Source: Salinimicrobium flavum
GTDB taxonomy: Bacteria > Bacteroidota > Bacteroidia > Flavobacteriales > Flavobacteriaceae
NCBI RefSeq assembly: GCF_042684505.1
Contig: NZ_JBHULT010000010.1
Span: forward strand, 310,001-374,000
DNA: 64,000 nt
Reading direction: 5' to 3'
Part shown: piece after piece, positions 24,230 to 33,844 of the stretch
Layout: each line of letters starts with the position of its first letter
How positions within the stretch are numbered: position 1 is the stretch's first letter
Position numbers and translations under genes: made by a program
Notes under the pieces: generated by a model
Told to the model about the DNA's origin: nothing
The model's input: only the letters and a program-made list of their open reading frames with translations
Databases searched by the model: none

Positions 24230-25866
24230 AAAAAGTTGTGTTTTTTATGCATCCATCTGTACCCGTAAGGGGTTAGCCTCACTTCCGGTTTTTTAGGATC
24301 AAAACTTTCATACCTTATATTTCCGAAGACATCAATTACATTTTCAAATTCTTCCTCCTCCACTTCTAGCTTTATCGTGATTTCTTTACCCGAAAAATTG
24401 TGAAAAGCCACTCCCATGCCTTTATCAGATTTTGTGAAGTGCCCAAGTACATGAGCATCACCGGTATCAATGATACGATTGCGTCCCCATCCAAATTCCG
24501 GAAATTCCTTTCGGTAATCTATAGCTTTGGAGATCCAGGTAAGGAAGGAATTGGGATCTCTTAACTGGTCGCTCACATTGACTTTTTCATAACCATATTC
24601 CCCTCCCGAAATTACGTTTCTAATGAGATTTTCTGTTGGTGCGGAAGAGAATCCACCGTTCTTTTCATTGGCCCATTGCATTACGGTACGAACACTGGAG
24701 CGACCTTCCATGGAAAGATCCTCACCCATCCCTATCTCTTCCCCATAACGCAGTACAGGAGTTCCAGGCAGGGTAAACAGGAGGCTATGGGCGAGCTCCA
24801 TCTTTTTACGGTCATTGCCAAGAATGGATGCCAGTCTTCTTCTAATTCCACGACCAAAAATGCGCATATTTTCATCGGGTGCAAAAGCCTTAAAAACTTC
24901 TTCCCTTTCGTTTCTGCTCAATTTGTCGAGGTTGAGCTCATCGTGATTTCGTAAAAAAGTAGCAAGTTGCTCTTTTTCTGTGATTTCAAGTGGCATTCTT
25001 TGCAGTGCCCGGGCCAGAGGAGTTGCCTCTTCTCTTGCCAAAGCCAGGTATGTGAAGTTATTCACGTAGAAGTTGAAGAGCATATGCATTTGGTCTTCAT
25101 TGCCCAGATATTTATTGTATTGGTTTGGATCCAGGTCTACTTCGGCCAGGAGAATGGCATCGGGTTTTTGAGTCTCTACAAAATCCCTGAAATTCCGGAA
25201 GATCTTATGAGGATCTCCTTCAAAATCCATTCTCCCCTTCTCCTTGAACATATGAGGAGCGGCGTCTATCCTAAAGCCGGAAACTCCCATTTTTAACCAG
25301 AAATGCATGATCCTGAAAATTTCTTCCTGCACCTGCGGGTTTGCAATATTCAAATCGGGTTGATGGGGATAGAAAGAATGGAAGTAATAAGCTTTTGCAG
25401 TGCGATCGTATTTCCAGCTGGTACTGTCCTCCCCTTCTTCGGCCATCATGTTTCGCTCGGGATCATCGGGCTTTTCATCTACCCAGATATAATAATCCCG
25501 ATATTTTGAATTCTTGTCTTTTCGGGAATGCTGAAACCAAAAATGTTCTGTTGAAGTGTGGTTTACTGCAAGATCGATCAAAATACGTATCCCAACTTCT
25601 TCTGCCGCATCTATTAACTGGGCGAAATGCCCCAGATCTCCAAGCCGGGAATCGATCTTATAGTAATCACTTACGTCATAACCGTTATCCCGGTTTGGTG
25701 TATCAAAGATTGGCAGGAGCCAGAGACAGGTTACCCCCAGACTTGAAAGATAAGGGAGGGCGTTTTTAAGACCTTTAAAATCTCCTGTACCATCGCCGGT
25801 TGCATCTTTGAAAGTCTCTACATCGAGAGAGTAGATCACCGCATTTTTGTACCAGTATTTATTCAT
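24226..25866 (-). CDS. GH13 trehalose synthase-like enzyme
   Basis: A 546-residue cytoplasmic GH13 enzyme. The conserved regions are DLAVNHTSTEHFWFQ, GFRIDAAPHMF (nucleophile Asp), ILLAEVDLDP (acid Glu) and FLRNHDELNLDKL (transition-state Asp). The FLRNHDEL sequence and the MQWANEKNGGFS stretch resemble maltose alpha-D-glucosyltransferase (TreS), which interconverts maltose and trehalose, more than they resemble hydrolases. It lacks the fused maltokinase domain found in some TreS proteins. It lies 10 bp after the LLM oxidoreductase gene. Activity as a hydrolase or isomerase cannot be separated from sequence. Confidence 0.85.
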   Translation of the reverse strand: MNKYWYKNAVIYSLDVETFKDATGDGTGDFKGLKNALPYLSSLGVTCLWLLPIFDTPNRDNGYDVSDYYKIDSRLGDLGHFAQLIDAAEEVGIRILIDLAVNHTSTEHFWFQHSRKDKNSKYRDYYIWVDEKPDDPERNMMAEEGEDSTSWKYDRTAKAYYFHSFYPHQPDLNIANPQVQEEIFRIMHFWLKMGVSGFRIDAAPHMFKEKGRMDFEGDPHKIFRNFRDFVETQKPDAILLAEVDLDPNQYNKYLGNEDQMHMLFNFYVNNFTYLALAREEATPLARALQRMPLEITEKEQLATFLRNHDELNLDKLSRNEREEVFKAFAPDENMRIFGRGIRRRLASILGNDRKKMELAHSLLFTLPGTPVLRYGEEIGMGEDLSMEGRSSVRTVMQWANEKNGGFSSAPTENLIRNVISGGEYGYEKVNVSDQLRDPNSFLTWISKAIDYRKEFPEFGWGRNRIIDTGDAHVLGHFTKSDKGMGVAFHNFSGKEITIKLEVEEEEFENVIDVFGNIRYESFDPKKPEVRLTPYGYRWMHKKHNFL

Positions 25867-25876
25867 ATTTGGCTAG

Positions 25877-26842
25877 TTATTGCTGTTGAAGGTTTGGAAG
25901 TACTTCTTTTCCAAAGAAGTCGATAAAATCCTCCTGCTGTTTGTTCACATTGTGGATGATGACTTTTTCGAATCCCATTTCCCCATATTTTTTAATCTTT
26001 TCAATAAATATTTCTGCATCTGTCCCAATGATGACATGTTTTTCGAGATCCTCTTTTCTGGTATTCATCCCCAGAGCATCAAATTTTTCAGGGCTGTCTA
26101 TATCAGCAATTAATTTACTGGGGTAAATATTATTCTTCCATTGTTCCCATGCTCCATCAAGGGCTTTTTCGCGGGTGCTTGCGTAGGAGATTTGTACCTT
26201 CAAAGCCATAGGCTTATTATCCCCTTCTGCTCCTCTAAAAGCTTTCACCATCTTCTCTAGTTCTTCCACGGGTTTGGAGATCGTGATCATTCCATCTGCC
26301 CAGGAAGATAGCCATGCCGCCGTTTTTTCGGTTATTGCAGCACCATAAACTGTGGGAATATGTGTGGGCTTGGTGAACAGTTTGGCCCGCTCAACAGTGA
26401 ACATTCCTTTGTGGTTTAAATAATCTTCCTCCTGCCACAGGCGACGCATTACTTCAACCGATTCCTGCAACCTTTTATTCCTATCCCTTTTAGCGGGCCA
26501 TTGTTCCCCGGTGATATTTTCATTGAGCAGTTGGCCGCTACCTGAACACAGAAAGAACCGGCCGGGAAACATCTCGTCTAATGTCGCCACTGCCTGTGCT
26601 ATAATAGTGGGATGATATCTTTGCCCGGGAGCATTTACAATTCCGTACTCCAAAGAGGTAGCCTGCATTGCCGCCCCCAGCCAACTCCAGGCAAAACCGC
26701 TTTCCCCCTGAATATCGCTCCAGGGATGAAAATGATCTGAGGATAAAACAGCCTGAAAACCTGCTTTTTCAGCTTGTTGTACCAATTGCAGTAAATGACT
26801 GGGTGTAAATTGTTCGTGGGAAGCGTGAAATCCTGTTTTCAT
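25877..26842 (-). CDS. LLM-class flavin oxidoreductase (TIGR03885-like)
   Basis: A 321-residue luciferase-like (beta/alpha)8 protein. The start MKTGFHASHEQFTPSHLLQL, SSDHFHPW, GIVNAPGQRYHPTIIAQAVATL and CSGSGQLLNENITGEQWP match the group of F420-dependent glucose-6-phosphate dehydrogenase relatives that occur in organisms lacking F420 (TIGR03885, non-F420 flavinoid oxidoreductase). FMN or another flavin is the likely cofactor. Sugar or sugar phosphate oxidation is inferred from both the relation to Fgd and the operon. It is the first gene of the seven-gene sugar operon. Confidence 0.85.
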   Translation of the reverse strand: MKTGFHASHEQFTPSHLLQLVQQAEKAGFQAVLSSDHFHPWSDIQGESGFAWSWLGAAMQATSLEYGIVNAPGQRYHPTIIAQAVATLDEMFPGRFFLCSGSGQLLNENITGEQWPAKRDRNKRLQESVEVMRRLWQEEDYLNHKGMFTVERAKLFTKPTHIPTVYGAAITEKTAAWLSSWADGMITISKPVEELEKMVKAFRGAEGDNKPMALKVQISYASTREKALDGAWEQWKNNIYPSKLIADIDSPEKFDALGMNTRKEDLEKHVIIGTDAEIFIEKIKKYGEMGFEKVIIHNVNKQQEDFIDFFGKEVLPNLQQQ

Positions 26843-27003
26843 ACCTGTTTTTTAATCTTTAAAAGGCTATTCCCCTCTAATTTATAAAGGATTAAAAGAT
26901 CATGAAGATTTGTAGTATTAAAAAAAAGATAAAATCTAAGGCAGGTGTTAACATCCTGAATAAAAACATGATACCAATCATATTATCTGCCACCCATGAA
27001 GAT

Positions 27004-27011
27004 TAATTTTG
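27004..27011 (+). promoter_or_regulatory. Bacteroidota -7 element for the hemerythrin gene
   Basis: TAATTTTG fits TAnnTTTG. It includes the TTG at 27009 that could be misread as a start codon, so ATG 27033 is preferred. Confidence 0.55.
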
Positions 27012-27032
27012 AAAAATTCAAATACGAGCATT

Positions 27033-27506
27033 ATGAACCATCCTTTGAAAAGACATGAGGCGTTAAAACCCTTGAGCAAAGATCATCACCACGGATTGCT
27101 GCTGTGCTGGAAGATACGGGAAGGAAAGAAAAGGAAAATTGCTACAGACCGAATTAAGGCTTATACCGATTTCTATTTTAATTCGCAGCTAAGGCCGCAT
27201 TTTCAATTTGAAGAAGAGGAAGTTTTTGTTCTACTGGGCGAGGACCATCCCATGGTCAAACATGCAAAAGCTGAACATCAGCATTTGGAAAGACTTTTCA
27301 AGGAAGAAAGGAACATTGACAGGGCCTTAGACCAGATCGAAAAGGAGCTTGAGGCTCACATAAGGTTTGAAGAGCGGGTCCTGTTCAATGAATTGCAACA
27401 GGAAGTTTCCATTGAGAAACTGGAAAATCTTAAGAATAGAGAGGAGGAAATCAAAACCCCCGATCCCGATCAATGGGATGATAAATTCTGGTTAAGCCAG
27501 GAGTAA
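27033..27506 (+). CDS. Hemerythrin HHE domain protein
   Basis: A 157-residue four-helix protein from ATG 27033 (MNHPLKRHEALKPLSKDHHH). Likely di-iron ligands are His in LSKDHHHGLL, His and Glu in RPHFQFEEEEVF, His in KAEHQHLERL and His and Glu in AHIRFEERVLF. The HHE family binds oxygen or senses nitric oxide and oxidative stress, and may repair iron-sulfur clusters. Cytoplasmic, no membrane segment. It is a single gene, convergent with corA 4 bp away. Confidence 0.88.
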   Translation: MNHPLKRHEALKPLSKDHHHGLLLCWKIREGKKRKIATDRIKAYTDFYFNSQLRPHFQFEEEEVFVLLGEDHPMVKHAKAEHQHLERLFKEERNIDRALDQIEKELEAHIRFEERVLFNELQQEVSIEKLENLKNREEEIKTPDPDQWDDKFWLSQE

Positions 27507-27510
27507 GGAA

Positions 27511-28593
27511 CTATAGCCAACGTTTCTTTTTGAAGTAGAAGATCATTCCCATGAACAGCAGGAACATGATAAGGAGCAGTACAGGATATCCATACTTCCA
27601 TTCCAGCTCGGGCATATGTTTGAAGTTCATCCCGTAAATACCTGCCAGAAAAGTTAAGGGAATAAAGATGGAAGCCATAATGGTAAGAACCTTCATTACC
27701 TCGTTCATTCTATGGCTAATGGTAGTCATATACATATCCATAAGACCCCAGCTCATTTCACGGTAGATCTCAATATTTTCTGAAACCTGTACCATATGGT
27801 CATATAAATCACGAATATAGTTCACGGTATCATTATGAATGAGATGGCCATTCACTTTTTCCAGTCTGCTTACCACTTCCCGTAACGGGAACACCGCCCT
27901 TCTAATTCTTAGCATGGTCTTCTTGAGTTCCTGGATCTCCAGAGTAATATCATCTGTAGGTTCAGAGCTAAAAAGGCGTTCCTCAAGTATCTCGATCTTG
28001 TCACTTATCTCCTCTACTACCAGGAAGTAATGGTCTACAATGGCATCCAAAAGGGCAAAAACCAGGTAATCTGCGCCACGGCCTCTAATACTTCCCTTGC
28101 CCCGGGCAAGTCTTTCCCTCACCCCGTCAAAGACATCTCCTCCCGCTTCCTGGAAGGTAAGTACATAATCTTTGCCTAGCACGATGCTAATATGTTCATG
28201 CTCGAGCTGCCCGTTTGTTTTATGATACAACATCTTGGCGACTATGAAAAAATAATCCTGGTATTCGTCTATTTTAGGACGCTGGTTGGTATTTACGATA
28301 TCTTCAATTATAAGTGGGTGCAGATCATAGAACTGACCTACCTTAATGATCTCTGATGTTTCACTGAGTCCATCAACATTTAACCAGGTAACTTTGTTTG
28401 GTTCCTCAAATTTGAATGCCTCTTCGGGAGTCTGGGTGATATGCCGCTCGTAACTTTCAGTATTGTAATCTATGACCTCAAGGGTGGTTTCTGCTTTTTC
28501 CTTATTGCCTACATAGGTCACCGTTCCCGGTGCCTGGTTTAAAGCTTTAGTAGATTTGGGCCTACGGGATAAATACCTTTTTCTTTTTGCCAT
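27511..28593 (-). CDS. corA: Magnesium/cobalt transporter CorA
   Basis: A 360-residue CorA family channel. A large N-terminal cytoplasmic domain is followed by a long stalk helix and two C-terminal membrane helices (VLTIMASIFIPLTFLAGIYGMNF and VLLLIMFLLFMGMIFYF) joined by the signature YGMNF and a short acidic loop (MPELEWKYG). The C-terminal KKKRWL tail is the usual basic end. It forms a pentamer importing Mg2+ or Co2+ at the inner membrane. A hairpin lies in its leader (28627-28648). Confidence 0.95.
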   Translation of the reverse strand: MAKRKRYLSRRPKSTKALNQAPGTVTYVGNKEKAETTLEVIDYNTESYERHITQTPEEAFKFEEPNKVTWLNVDGLSETSEIIKVGQFYDLHPLIIEDIVNTNQRPKIDEYQDYFFIVAKMLYHKTNGQLEHEHISIVLGKDYVLTFQEAGGDVFDGVRERLARGKGSIRGRGADYLVFALLDAIVDHYFLVVEEISDKIEILEERLFSSEPTDDITLEIQELKKTMLRIRRAVFPLREVVSRLEKVNGHLIHNDTVNYIRDLYDHMVQVSENIEIYREMSWGLMDMYMTTISHRMNEVMKVLTIMASIFIPLTFLAGIYGMNFKHMPELEWKYGYPVLLLIMFLLFMGMIFYFKKKRWL

Positions 28594-28626
28594 AAGATCT
28601 TAGTTGATCTAAAGGTAAAATAAAAA

Positions 28627-28648
28627 GTTTAGAATTTGTATTCTAAAC
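28627..28648 (-). promoter_or_regulatory. Hairpin with T-run in the corA leader
   Basis: GTTTAGAAT (28627-28635) pairs with ATTCTAAAC (28640-28648) with a 4-base loop. Read on the minus strand it is followed by TTTTTATTTT and then corA 34 bp on, so it may be an attenuator or an operator shared with recQ. Confidence 0.5.
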
Positions 28649-28745
28649 GGGCTCTCCCGGGAGGATTAAGGATAAAACGTGATTATTCCCTGTTAATACT
28701 TAAGGGTTCATTGCAAAATGTGCCTGCTTTGATTTTCTTTGCAGC

Positions 28746-30857
28746 ATGGTAGAGGAAAAACAACTTTTAAGCACATTAAAGGATTATTTTGGCTATGAAA
28801 GTTTCAGGCCTTTACAGCGGCAGATCATAGATTCGGTTTTTGAAGGTAAAGATAACCTGGTGATCATGCCCACCGGTGGAGGAAAATCCATTTGTTTTCA
28901 GCTGCCGGCAATCCTGCTCCCGGGTATTACGCTGGTTATTTCCCCTTTGATCGCTCTTATGAAAGATCAGGTTGACGGACTAACAGCAAATGGTATTCCT
29001 GCTGCTTTTCTTAACAGTAGTCAGTCAGAAAAGGCGCAACAGGAGATCTTTTCGAGAATTTCCCGGAATGAGATCAAGCTCCTTTATGTTGCTCCGGAAA
29101 GTCTTCAGTATATTGATGTTGTTTTTGGCTCCGGAAATATTAGTCTCATAGCAATAGATGAAGCCCATTGTATCTCCAGCTGGGGACACGACTTCAGGCC
29201 CGCTTATACCCAGCTGGGATATCTGAAGAACCGTTACCCCTCTACCCCCATTATTGCCTTGACCGCTACAGCCGATAAAGCTACCCGAAAAGATATTTGC
29301 CACCAGCTCAACATTCCGAAGGCACAAAAACATATTGCCTCCTTTGACCGTAAAAACCTTAGCCTTGAAGTACGCCCGGGCAATAAGAAGATTGAACAAA
29401 TAGAAGCTTTTCTGCAAAACCGTAAAAATGAAAGCGGGATCATTTACTGCTTAAGCCGAAAGAACACCGAGATGCTCGCTTCAAAACTTACAAGTAAAGG
29501 ATTTGCAGCCGAAGCCTATCATGCCGGACTTTCCCATGACGACCGCATAAGGATACAGGAGGATTTCATTAATGACAAGAACCAGATCATTTGTGCGACT
29601 ATTGCTTTTGGAATGGGGATCGATAAATCTAATGTACGCTGGGTGGTACATTTTAATCTGCCAAAGAATCTGGAGGGCTATTACCAGGAAATTGGACGTG
29701 CAGGTCGGGACGGACTTCCATCCTCCACCCTGCTGTTTCACAGTTATGCCGATGTGGTGCAACTTCAAAAATTCGCTGAAGGTTCAGGAAATGCTGAGGT
29801 ACAGCTGGCGAAGCTGGAACGAATGAAACAATATTCTGAAGCCCTTAGCTGCCGCAGGAAGATCCTGTTAAGCTATTTTGGGGAACTCATCCCAAAAGAT
29901 TGCGGCAACTGTGATGTATGCAAAAACCCACCTGAATTTTTTGACGGAACCATACTAGCCCAAAAAGCGCTTTCTACTATTTTCAGGTTAAAGGGGCAGG
30001 AATCTATCTCAATGGTCATTGATGTTTTGCGGGGCGCACAAAATGCACAGGTTTTTGAAAAAGGTTACCAGGAGATCAAGACCTTCGGAATTGCCGGGGA
30101 TGTTTCCTGGAGAGACTGGCAGCAGTACCTGATTCAACTGATTAACCTGGGGTACATTGAGATCGCTTTCCATGACCAGAATAAACTACAGCTTACAAAC
30201 CTTGCGAAAAATGTTCTTTTTGAGAAAGAACAGGTTAAACTGGCGCATGTAATTCAAAAGGAAATTAAAAAAGGTTCTGTAGTTTCCGAAAAGAAAGCTG
30301 AAAACACTCTTTTTGAGCAGCTAAGACTACTCAGGCTAAAACTAGCCAAAGAAGAAGGAATTCCACCGTATCTCATCTTCAACGATGCCACCCTAAAAGA
30401 AATGGAAAAGCAACGACCAATGACTGATGAAGAATTTCTGCAAATAAACGGAGTGGGACGGCAGAAAATGCAGAATTACGGTTATCAGTTCATCAAAGGG
30501 ATCATTGCGTTTAGTAAAAATAATCGGGAGAAGAAGGCATCAAAAAAAGGGAATACCTATAAGGCAACGCTTGAATTATATCAGGAAGGCTTGAGTATTG
30601 AAGAAATTTCAGAAAAAAGAAGCCTTGCTCCCACTACTGTTTTTTCCCATCTGGCTAAGTTATACGAGACCGGGGAAGAAATAGACCTGCACAAATTTGT
30701 ATCAGGTTCTGAGATCGAGGCTGTAAAAAAAGCTAAAAAAGCGCTTGACAACCCCACGACTTTAAAACCTTACTATGAATATTTCCAGGAGACGATGGAC
30801 TACTGGACTATTCGGCTTGTCCTTACAATCCTGGAGAAGGATCCTGAATTCAGCTGA
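28746..30857 (+). CDS. recQ: ATP-dependent DNA helicase RecQ
   Basis: A 703-residue superfamily 2 helicase. It starts LKDYFGYESFRPLQRQII (Q motif), with Walker A MPTGGGKS, DEAHCIS, SAT-equivalent LTATADKA, and motif VI QEIGRAGRDG. The RecQ zinc-binding domain holds Cys in LSCRRKILLSYFGE and CGNCDVC. A winged helix and HRDC domain follow, then a C-terminal helix-turn-helix extension (STYKATLELYQEG-like region, here GNTYKATLELYQEGLSIEEI) typical of Bacteroidota RecQ. It unwinds forked and recombining DNA. The last 8 bases overlap the convergent pseudouridine synthase gene. Confidence 0.95.
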   Translation: MVEEKQLLSTLKDYFGYESFRPLQRQIIDSVFEGKDNLVIMPTGGGKSICFQLPAILLPGITLVISPLIALMKDQVDGLTANGIPAAFLNSSQSEKAQQEIFSRISRNEIKLLYVAPESLQYIDVVFGSGNISLIAIDEAHCISSWGHDFRPAYTQLGYLKNRYPSTPIIALTATADKATRKDICHQLNIPKAQKHIASFDRKNLSLEVRPGNKKIEQIEAFLQNRKNESGIIYCLSRKNTEMLASKLTSKGFAAEAYHAGLSHDDRIRIQEDFINDKNQIICATIAFGMGIDKSNVRWVVHFNLPKNLEGYYQEIGRAGRDGLPSSTLLFHSYADVVQLQKFAEGSGNAEVQLAKLERMKQYSEALSCRRKILLSYFGELIPKDCGNCDVCKNPPEFFDGTILAQKALSTIFRLKGQESISMVIDVLRGAQNAQVFEKGYQEIKTFGIAGDVSWRDWQQYLIQLINLGYIEIAFHDQNKLQLTNLAKNVLFEKEQVKLAHVIQKEIKKGSVVSEKKAENTLFEQLRLLRLKLAKEEGIPPYLIFNDATLKEMEKQRPMTDEEFLQINGVGRQKMQNYGYQFIKGIIAFSKNNREKKASKKGNTYKATLELYQEGLSIEEISEKRSLAPTTVFSHLAKLYETGEEIDLHKFVSGSEIEAVKKAKKALDNPTTLKPYYEYFQETMDYWTIRLVLTILEKDPEFS

Positions 30858-31632
30858 AATCGATCTTATTAAGAATGAGACCGCTACCGGGAGCAATATA
30901 ATTAATGAGCATATTCACTTCAGGGTCAAAACTTCGCTCGATATCCTCCAGGCTAAGTTCTCCCCTGCCCAGCATAACCAGCCCCCCCATCATTAACCTA
31001 ATTTGATTCCGCAGAAATCCGCTGCCCTGTACCCTTAAGAGGTAAGTCCTATCTGGAAAGAAACTGGCGGTGATCTCCTCGTTGGGAACGATCTCGCAGA
31101 GATCTATCTGTCTTACCAGCACTGTTTTCTCAGAAGGTTTTGTACAGTAATTATGAAAAGATTTAAATCCTTCAAACATTTTGGCCCCGGCCATCATTAC
31201 ATCCACATTAAGCGGTTCCAGAAAGGTAGCCAGTAACGGGGCTGCAAAGGGATGGCTTTTTCTCCCATAGGCAAACAAATACAGATATTCTTTTTGCTTG
31301 GGGTGTTGAATGATATTAAATTTAGAATTGACCTCCTTTATGCTCAATGCCCTGATATCTTGCGGAAGATTATTATTGAATATCACCAGGAAATCTGCCA
31401 TATTTTCGAGAGGTTCGTGGTCTACAAACAATTCAAAAGCAGCCTTGTGTGCAGAGACCATGGTATCTGTACGGCTGGCACCCAGGATCTTGAATTTCGT
31501 CTCTCCCAGTACAAATTTTAAAGTTTTTTTTACCAGGCCTTCTACGGTCTTGAATCCAGGTTGTCTCTGCCAGCCATGCAATCGATAACCCAGGTACTGT
31601 ATCTCAAGAAGATAATAAAAACGCTGTCGCAA
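30850..31632 (-). CDS. tRNA pseudouridine synthase TruA-like
   Basis: A 260-residue protein with the TruA fold: start YYLLEIQYLGYRLHGWQRQ, the catalytic Asp in GASRTDTMVSAHKA (TruA has GRTDAGVHA), and the C-terminal RVQGSGFLRNQIRLMMGGLVMLG, equal to the FLRHMVRN region of TruA. TruA makes pseudouridine at positions 38-40 of tRNAs. The altered residues around the Asp mark the Bacteroidota-type second TruA lineage. No ATG is available and TTG 31632 appears to be the start. It overlaps recQ tail to tail by 8 bp. Confidence 0.85.
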   Translation of the reverse strand: MRQRFYYLLEIQYLGYRLHGWQRQPGFKTVEGLVKKTLKFVLGETKFKILGASRTDTMVSAHKAAFELFVDHEPLENMADFLVIFNNNLPQDIRALSIKEVNSKFNIIQHPKQKEYLYLFAYGRKSHPFAAPLLATFLEPLNVDVMMAGAKMFEGFKSFHNYCTKPSEKTVLVRQIDLCEIVPNEEITASFFPDRTYLLRVQGSGFLRNQIRLMMGGLVMLGRGELSLEDIERSFDPEVNMLINYIAPGSGLILNKIDFS

Positions 31633-31802
31633 AGTGTGATTTTTTATAAAGGTACATATTCCTGCCTATTCAACTTTAATTATCAAATTAATAAACTTTC
31701 TGAATTTTTTCTTTATAAAAACCCTCTATCCCCTTGATACTGCAGGAAGTCTTTAACGTTTACTTAATTTTTTTTGATCTCAACTTTTGTACCTTCACAA
31801 TT

Positions 31803-32885
31803 ATGAGCAACACTACCCTCTCTAAAGGCAAGCAAATATTATGGTACAGCACCCTCACAATTTTGGGTTTGTATTTTGCTTTTCTTGGACTATATAAGGC
31901 TAAAGGTTTTCTGGCACCGTTATTTACCGCAGTATTTTTAGCATTTTTAATGTTGCCGCTCTCGAGAAAAATGGAAAAGACCTTTATAAACCGAATGTCT
32001 TCTTCCCTGATAAATACTTTAATCCTGTTTATGATTTCTATTGGGTTTATGGCATTGGTATCTTTCCAGGTTAAAAATGTAGTAGATGACTGGCCGAAAA
32101 TTAAAGAGACCATGAGTCCCAAGATCGAAAAACTTAAATCTTTTGTGCTTGAGCATTCCCCTCTTGAGAAAGAGAACCTGGAAACTTCAGGGTCTGAAAG
32201 ATCCATTCCGTTCATGGGTTCAGGAGAGAACACGGGAAAAAAAGCGGCCACTTTTTTCAATAAGGTATTGGCCTTCTTTGGAGACTATCTGTTAACATTT
32301 ATTTATGTCTTCTTTTTACTGAATTACCGGCACCGGTTCAAAGAATTTTTACTTAAGCTCTTTCCAGATGATAGAAAGAAAGAAGTAAACAAGGTGATCA
32401 ATGATTCGGCCTCTGTGATCCAGGAATACCTGATTGGAAAACTCGTTTTGATTGGTTTACTGGCTATACTTTATTCTATAGGTTTAGGTTTTTCGGGAGT
32501 GGATAATTTTATTCTGATAAGTATACTTGCAGCTGTTCTCAGTCTCGTTCCTTACATTGGGAACGTTATAGGTTTTGGGCTTGCCATAACCTTCGGGTAT
32601 TTTTCATCGGGAGAAACCGGCGTGCTGGTGGGAATCATGCTCACTTTCACCGTAGCACAATTTGTAGAAAGTTATATTCTGGAACCCTATGTAGTGGGGG
32701 ATAAAGTTGATCTTCACCCCTTTTTTGTAATTCTTTCGGTCATTATTGGAGGTATGGTATGGGGAATTATAGGAATGGTCCTTTCCATACCTATACTGGC
32801 CATTCTAAATGTGGTCTTTCTTCACGTTTCTGCACTTAAACCCTTCGGATTCCTCCTGAGTAGTGATAACACCTCTGAAAATTGA
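31803..32885 (+). CDS. AI-2E family transporter
   Basis: A 360-residue protein (from ATG 31803, MSNTTLSKGKQILW) with about eight membrane helices: two at the N-terminus, a soluble insertion near 110-160 and the cluster VIQEYLIGKLVLIGLLAILY, LVPYIGNVIGFGLAI and YILEPYVVGDKVDLHP, typical of the AI-2E/TqsA (UPF0118) family. Members export signals, or work as Na+/H+ antiporters. The upstream ATG at 31734 would add 23 residues that do not fit the family. Its stop overlaps the next start (TTGA). Confidence 0.88.
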   Translation: MSNTTLSKGKQILWYSTLTILGLYFAFLGLYKAKGFLAPLFTAVFLAFLMLPLSRKMEKTFINRMSSSLINTLILFMISIGFMALVSFQVKNVVDDWPKIKETMSPKIEKLKSFVLEHSPLEKENLETSGSERSIPFMGSGENTGKKAATFFNKVLAFFGDYLLTFIYVFFLLNYRHRFKEFLLKLFPDDRKKEVNKVINDSASVIQEYLIGKLVLIGLLAILYSIGLGFSGVDNFILISILAAVLSLVPYIGNVIGFGLAITFGYFSSGETGVLVGIMLTFTVAQFVESYILEPYVVGDKVDLHPFFVILSVIIGGMVWGIIGMVLSIPILAILNVVFLHVSALKPFGFLLSSDNTSEN

Positions 32886-33715
32886 AGAATCTAACTTCTG
32901 AAGAGAAATTAAAACTCCAGTTTAAAGGGTTTCTTGCCACCCCTCCACTTTGGAAGGAGAAAGACCTTATACGTTTTCCGGAGTTCTTAATGACCGAAGT
33001 AATCCGGGATTTGAAGGTGGATCTTAAAATTCCCGCTAATCTTGTGTTGGGACGCAGAATTGAATATTTTTTCAGGTATTATATTGATGAGTTTTCCCGT
33101 CACAGGACCCTTGCAGCAAACCTGCAGATAATACAGGAAAAGATCACACTTGGGGAATTGGATTTCTTACTTCAGGATAAGATTAGCGCTGAGATCTCTC
33201 ATGTAGAATTAGTCTATAAATTTTATCTTTATGATCCTTCCATTTCTACGGAAATGGAAAGGTGGATAGGCCCCAATCGCAGAGATTCTCTGGTAAGGAA
33301 ACTTGACCGGCTAACCCGGCATCAATTTCCTCTTTTATACCGTAAGGAGACAAGGGAAACCCTAAAGTCCCTGCAGATAGATCCACAAGAGGTTTCACAA
33401 AAGATTTGTTTTAAAGCTCATTTGTTTTTACCCTATTCACAACCCGACCTAAAACCAACCGGAGTTAATGCCGAATGTATTTCGGGACGCTGGCTCCACT
33501 ATTTAAAATTTACAAAAAGGGAATTTGGGGATCATCTTTTTTACCTTCCTAAAAAAGAAAACTGGCCGGTCGACCCTAAGTTCAATAAACAGTGGTTGGA
33601 CTACGAAGAAATATATCCTCAATTACAGCATCTTTTATTGCTTAAACATGCTCCCCTTATATGGTTGAAAACCGGTGTAGATTCTTTTGATCGCATCTTC
33701 GTGGTTTGGTGGTGA
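32882..33715 (+). CDS. DUF1853 family protein
   Basis: A 277-residue cytoplasmic protein of the DUF1853 family, whose function is unknown. Recognisable segments are RIEYFFRYYIDE, QIIQEKITLGELDFLLQD and HVELVYKFYLYDP, the last two resembling nuclease-like strands with Glu/Asp and Lys (E...D...E.K). The C-terminal part has SGRWLHYLKF. Translation seems to start at TTG 32882 overlapping the stop of the transporter gene, so the two are coupled. No functional link between them is known. Confidence 0.82.
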   Translation: MKNLTSEEKLKLQFKGFLATPPLWKEKDLIRFPEFLMTEVIRDLKVDLKIPANLVLGRRIEYFFRYYIDEFSRHRTLAANLQIIQEKITLGELDFLLQDKISAEISHVELVYKFYLYDPSISTEMERWIGPNRRDSLVRKLDRLTRHQFPLLYRKETRETLKSLQIDPQEVSQKICFKAHLFLPYSQPDLKPTGVNAECISGRWLHYLKFTKREFGDHLFYLPKKENWPVDPKFNKQWLDYEEIYPQLQHLLLLKHAPLIWLKTGVDSFDRIFVVWW

Positions 33716-33844
33716 ACTCCCTTATTTTCTGTTAAGAGAAAATTAAGGCAAAACCTGCTTCAATTAAGGAAAAATTATGACCGCTTTGGAAGTTCTGCTT
33801 TTGTAAATCATCTCAATTAAAGTAACTTAACTTACAAATTAATC

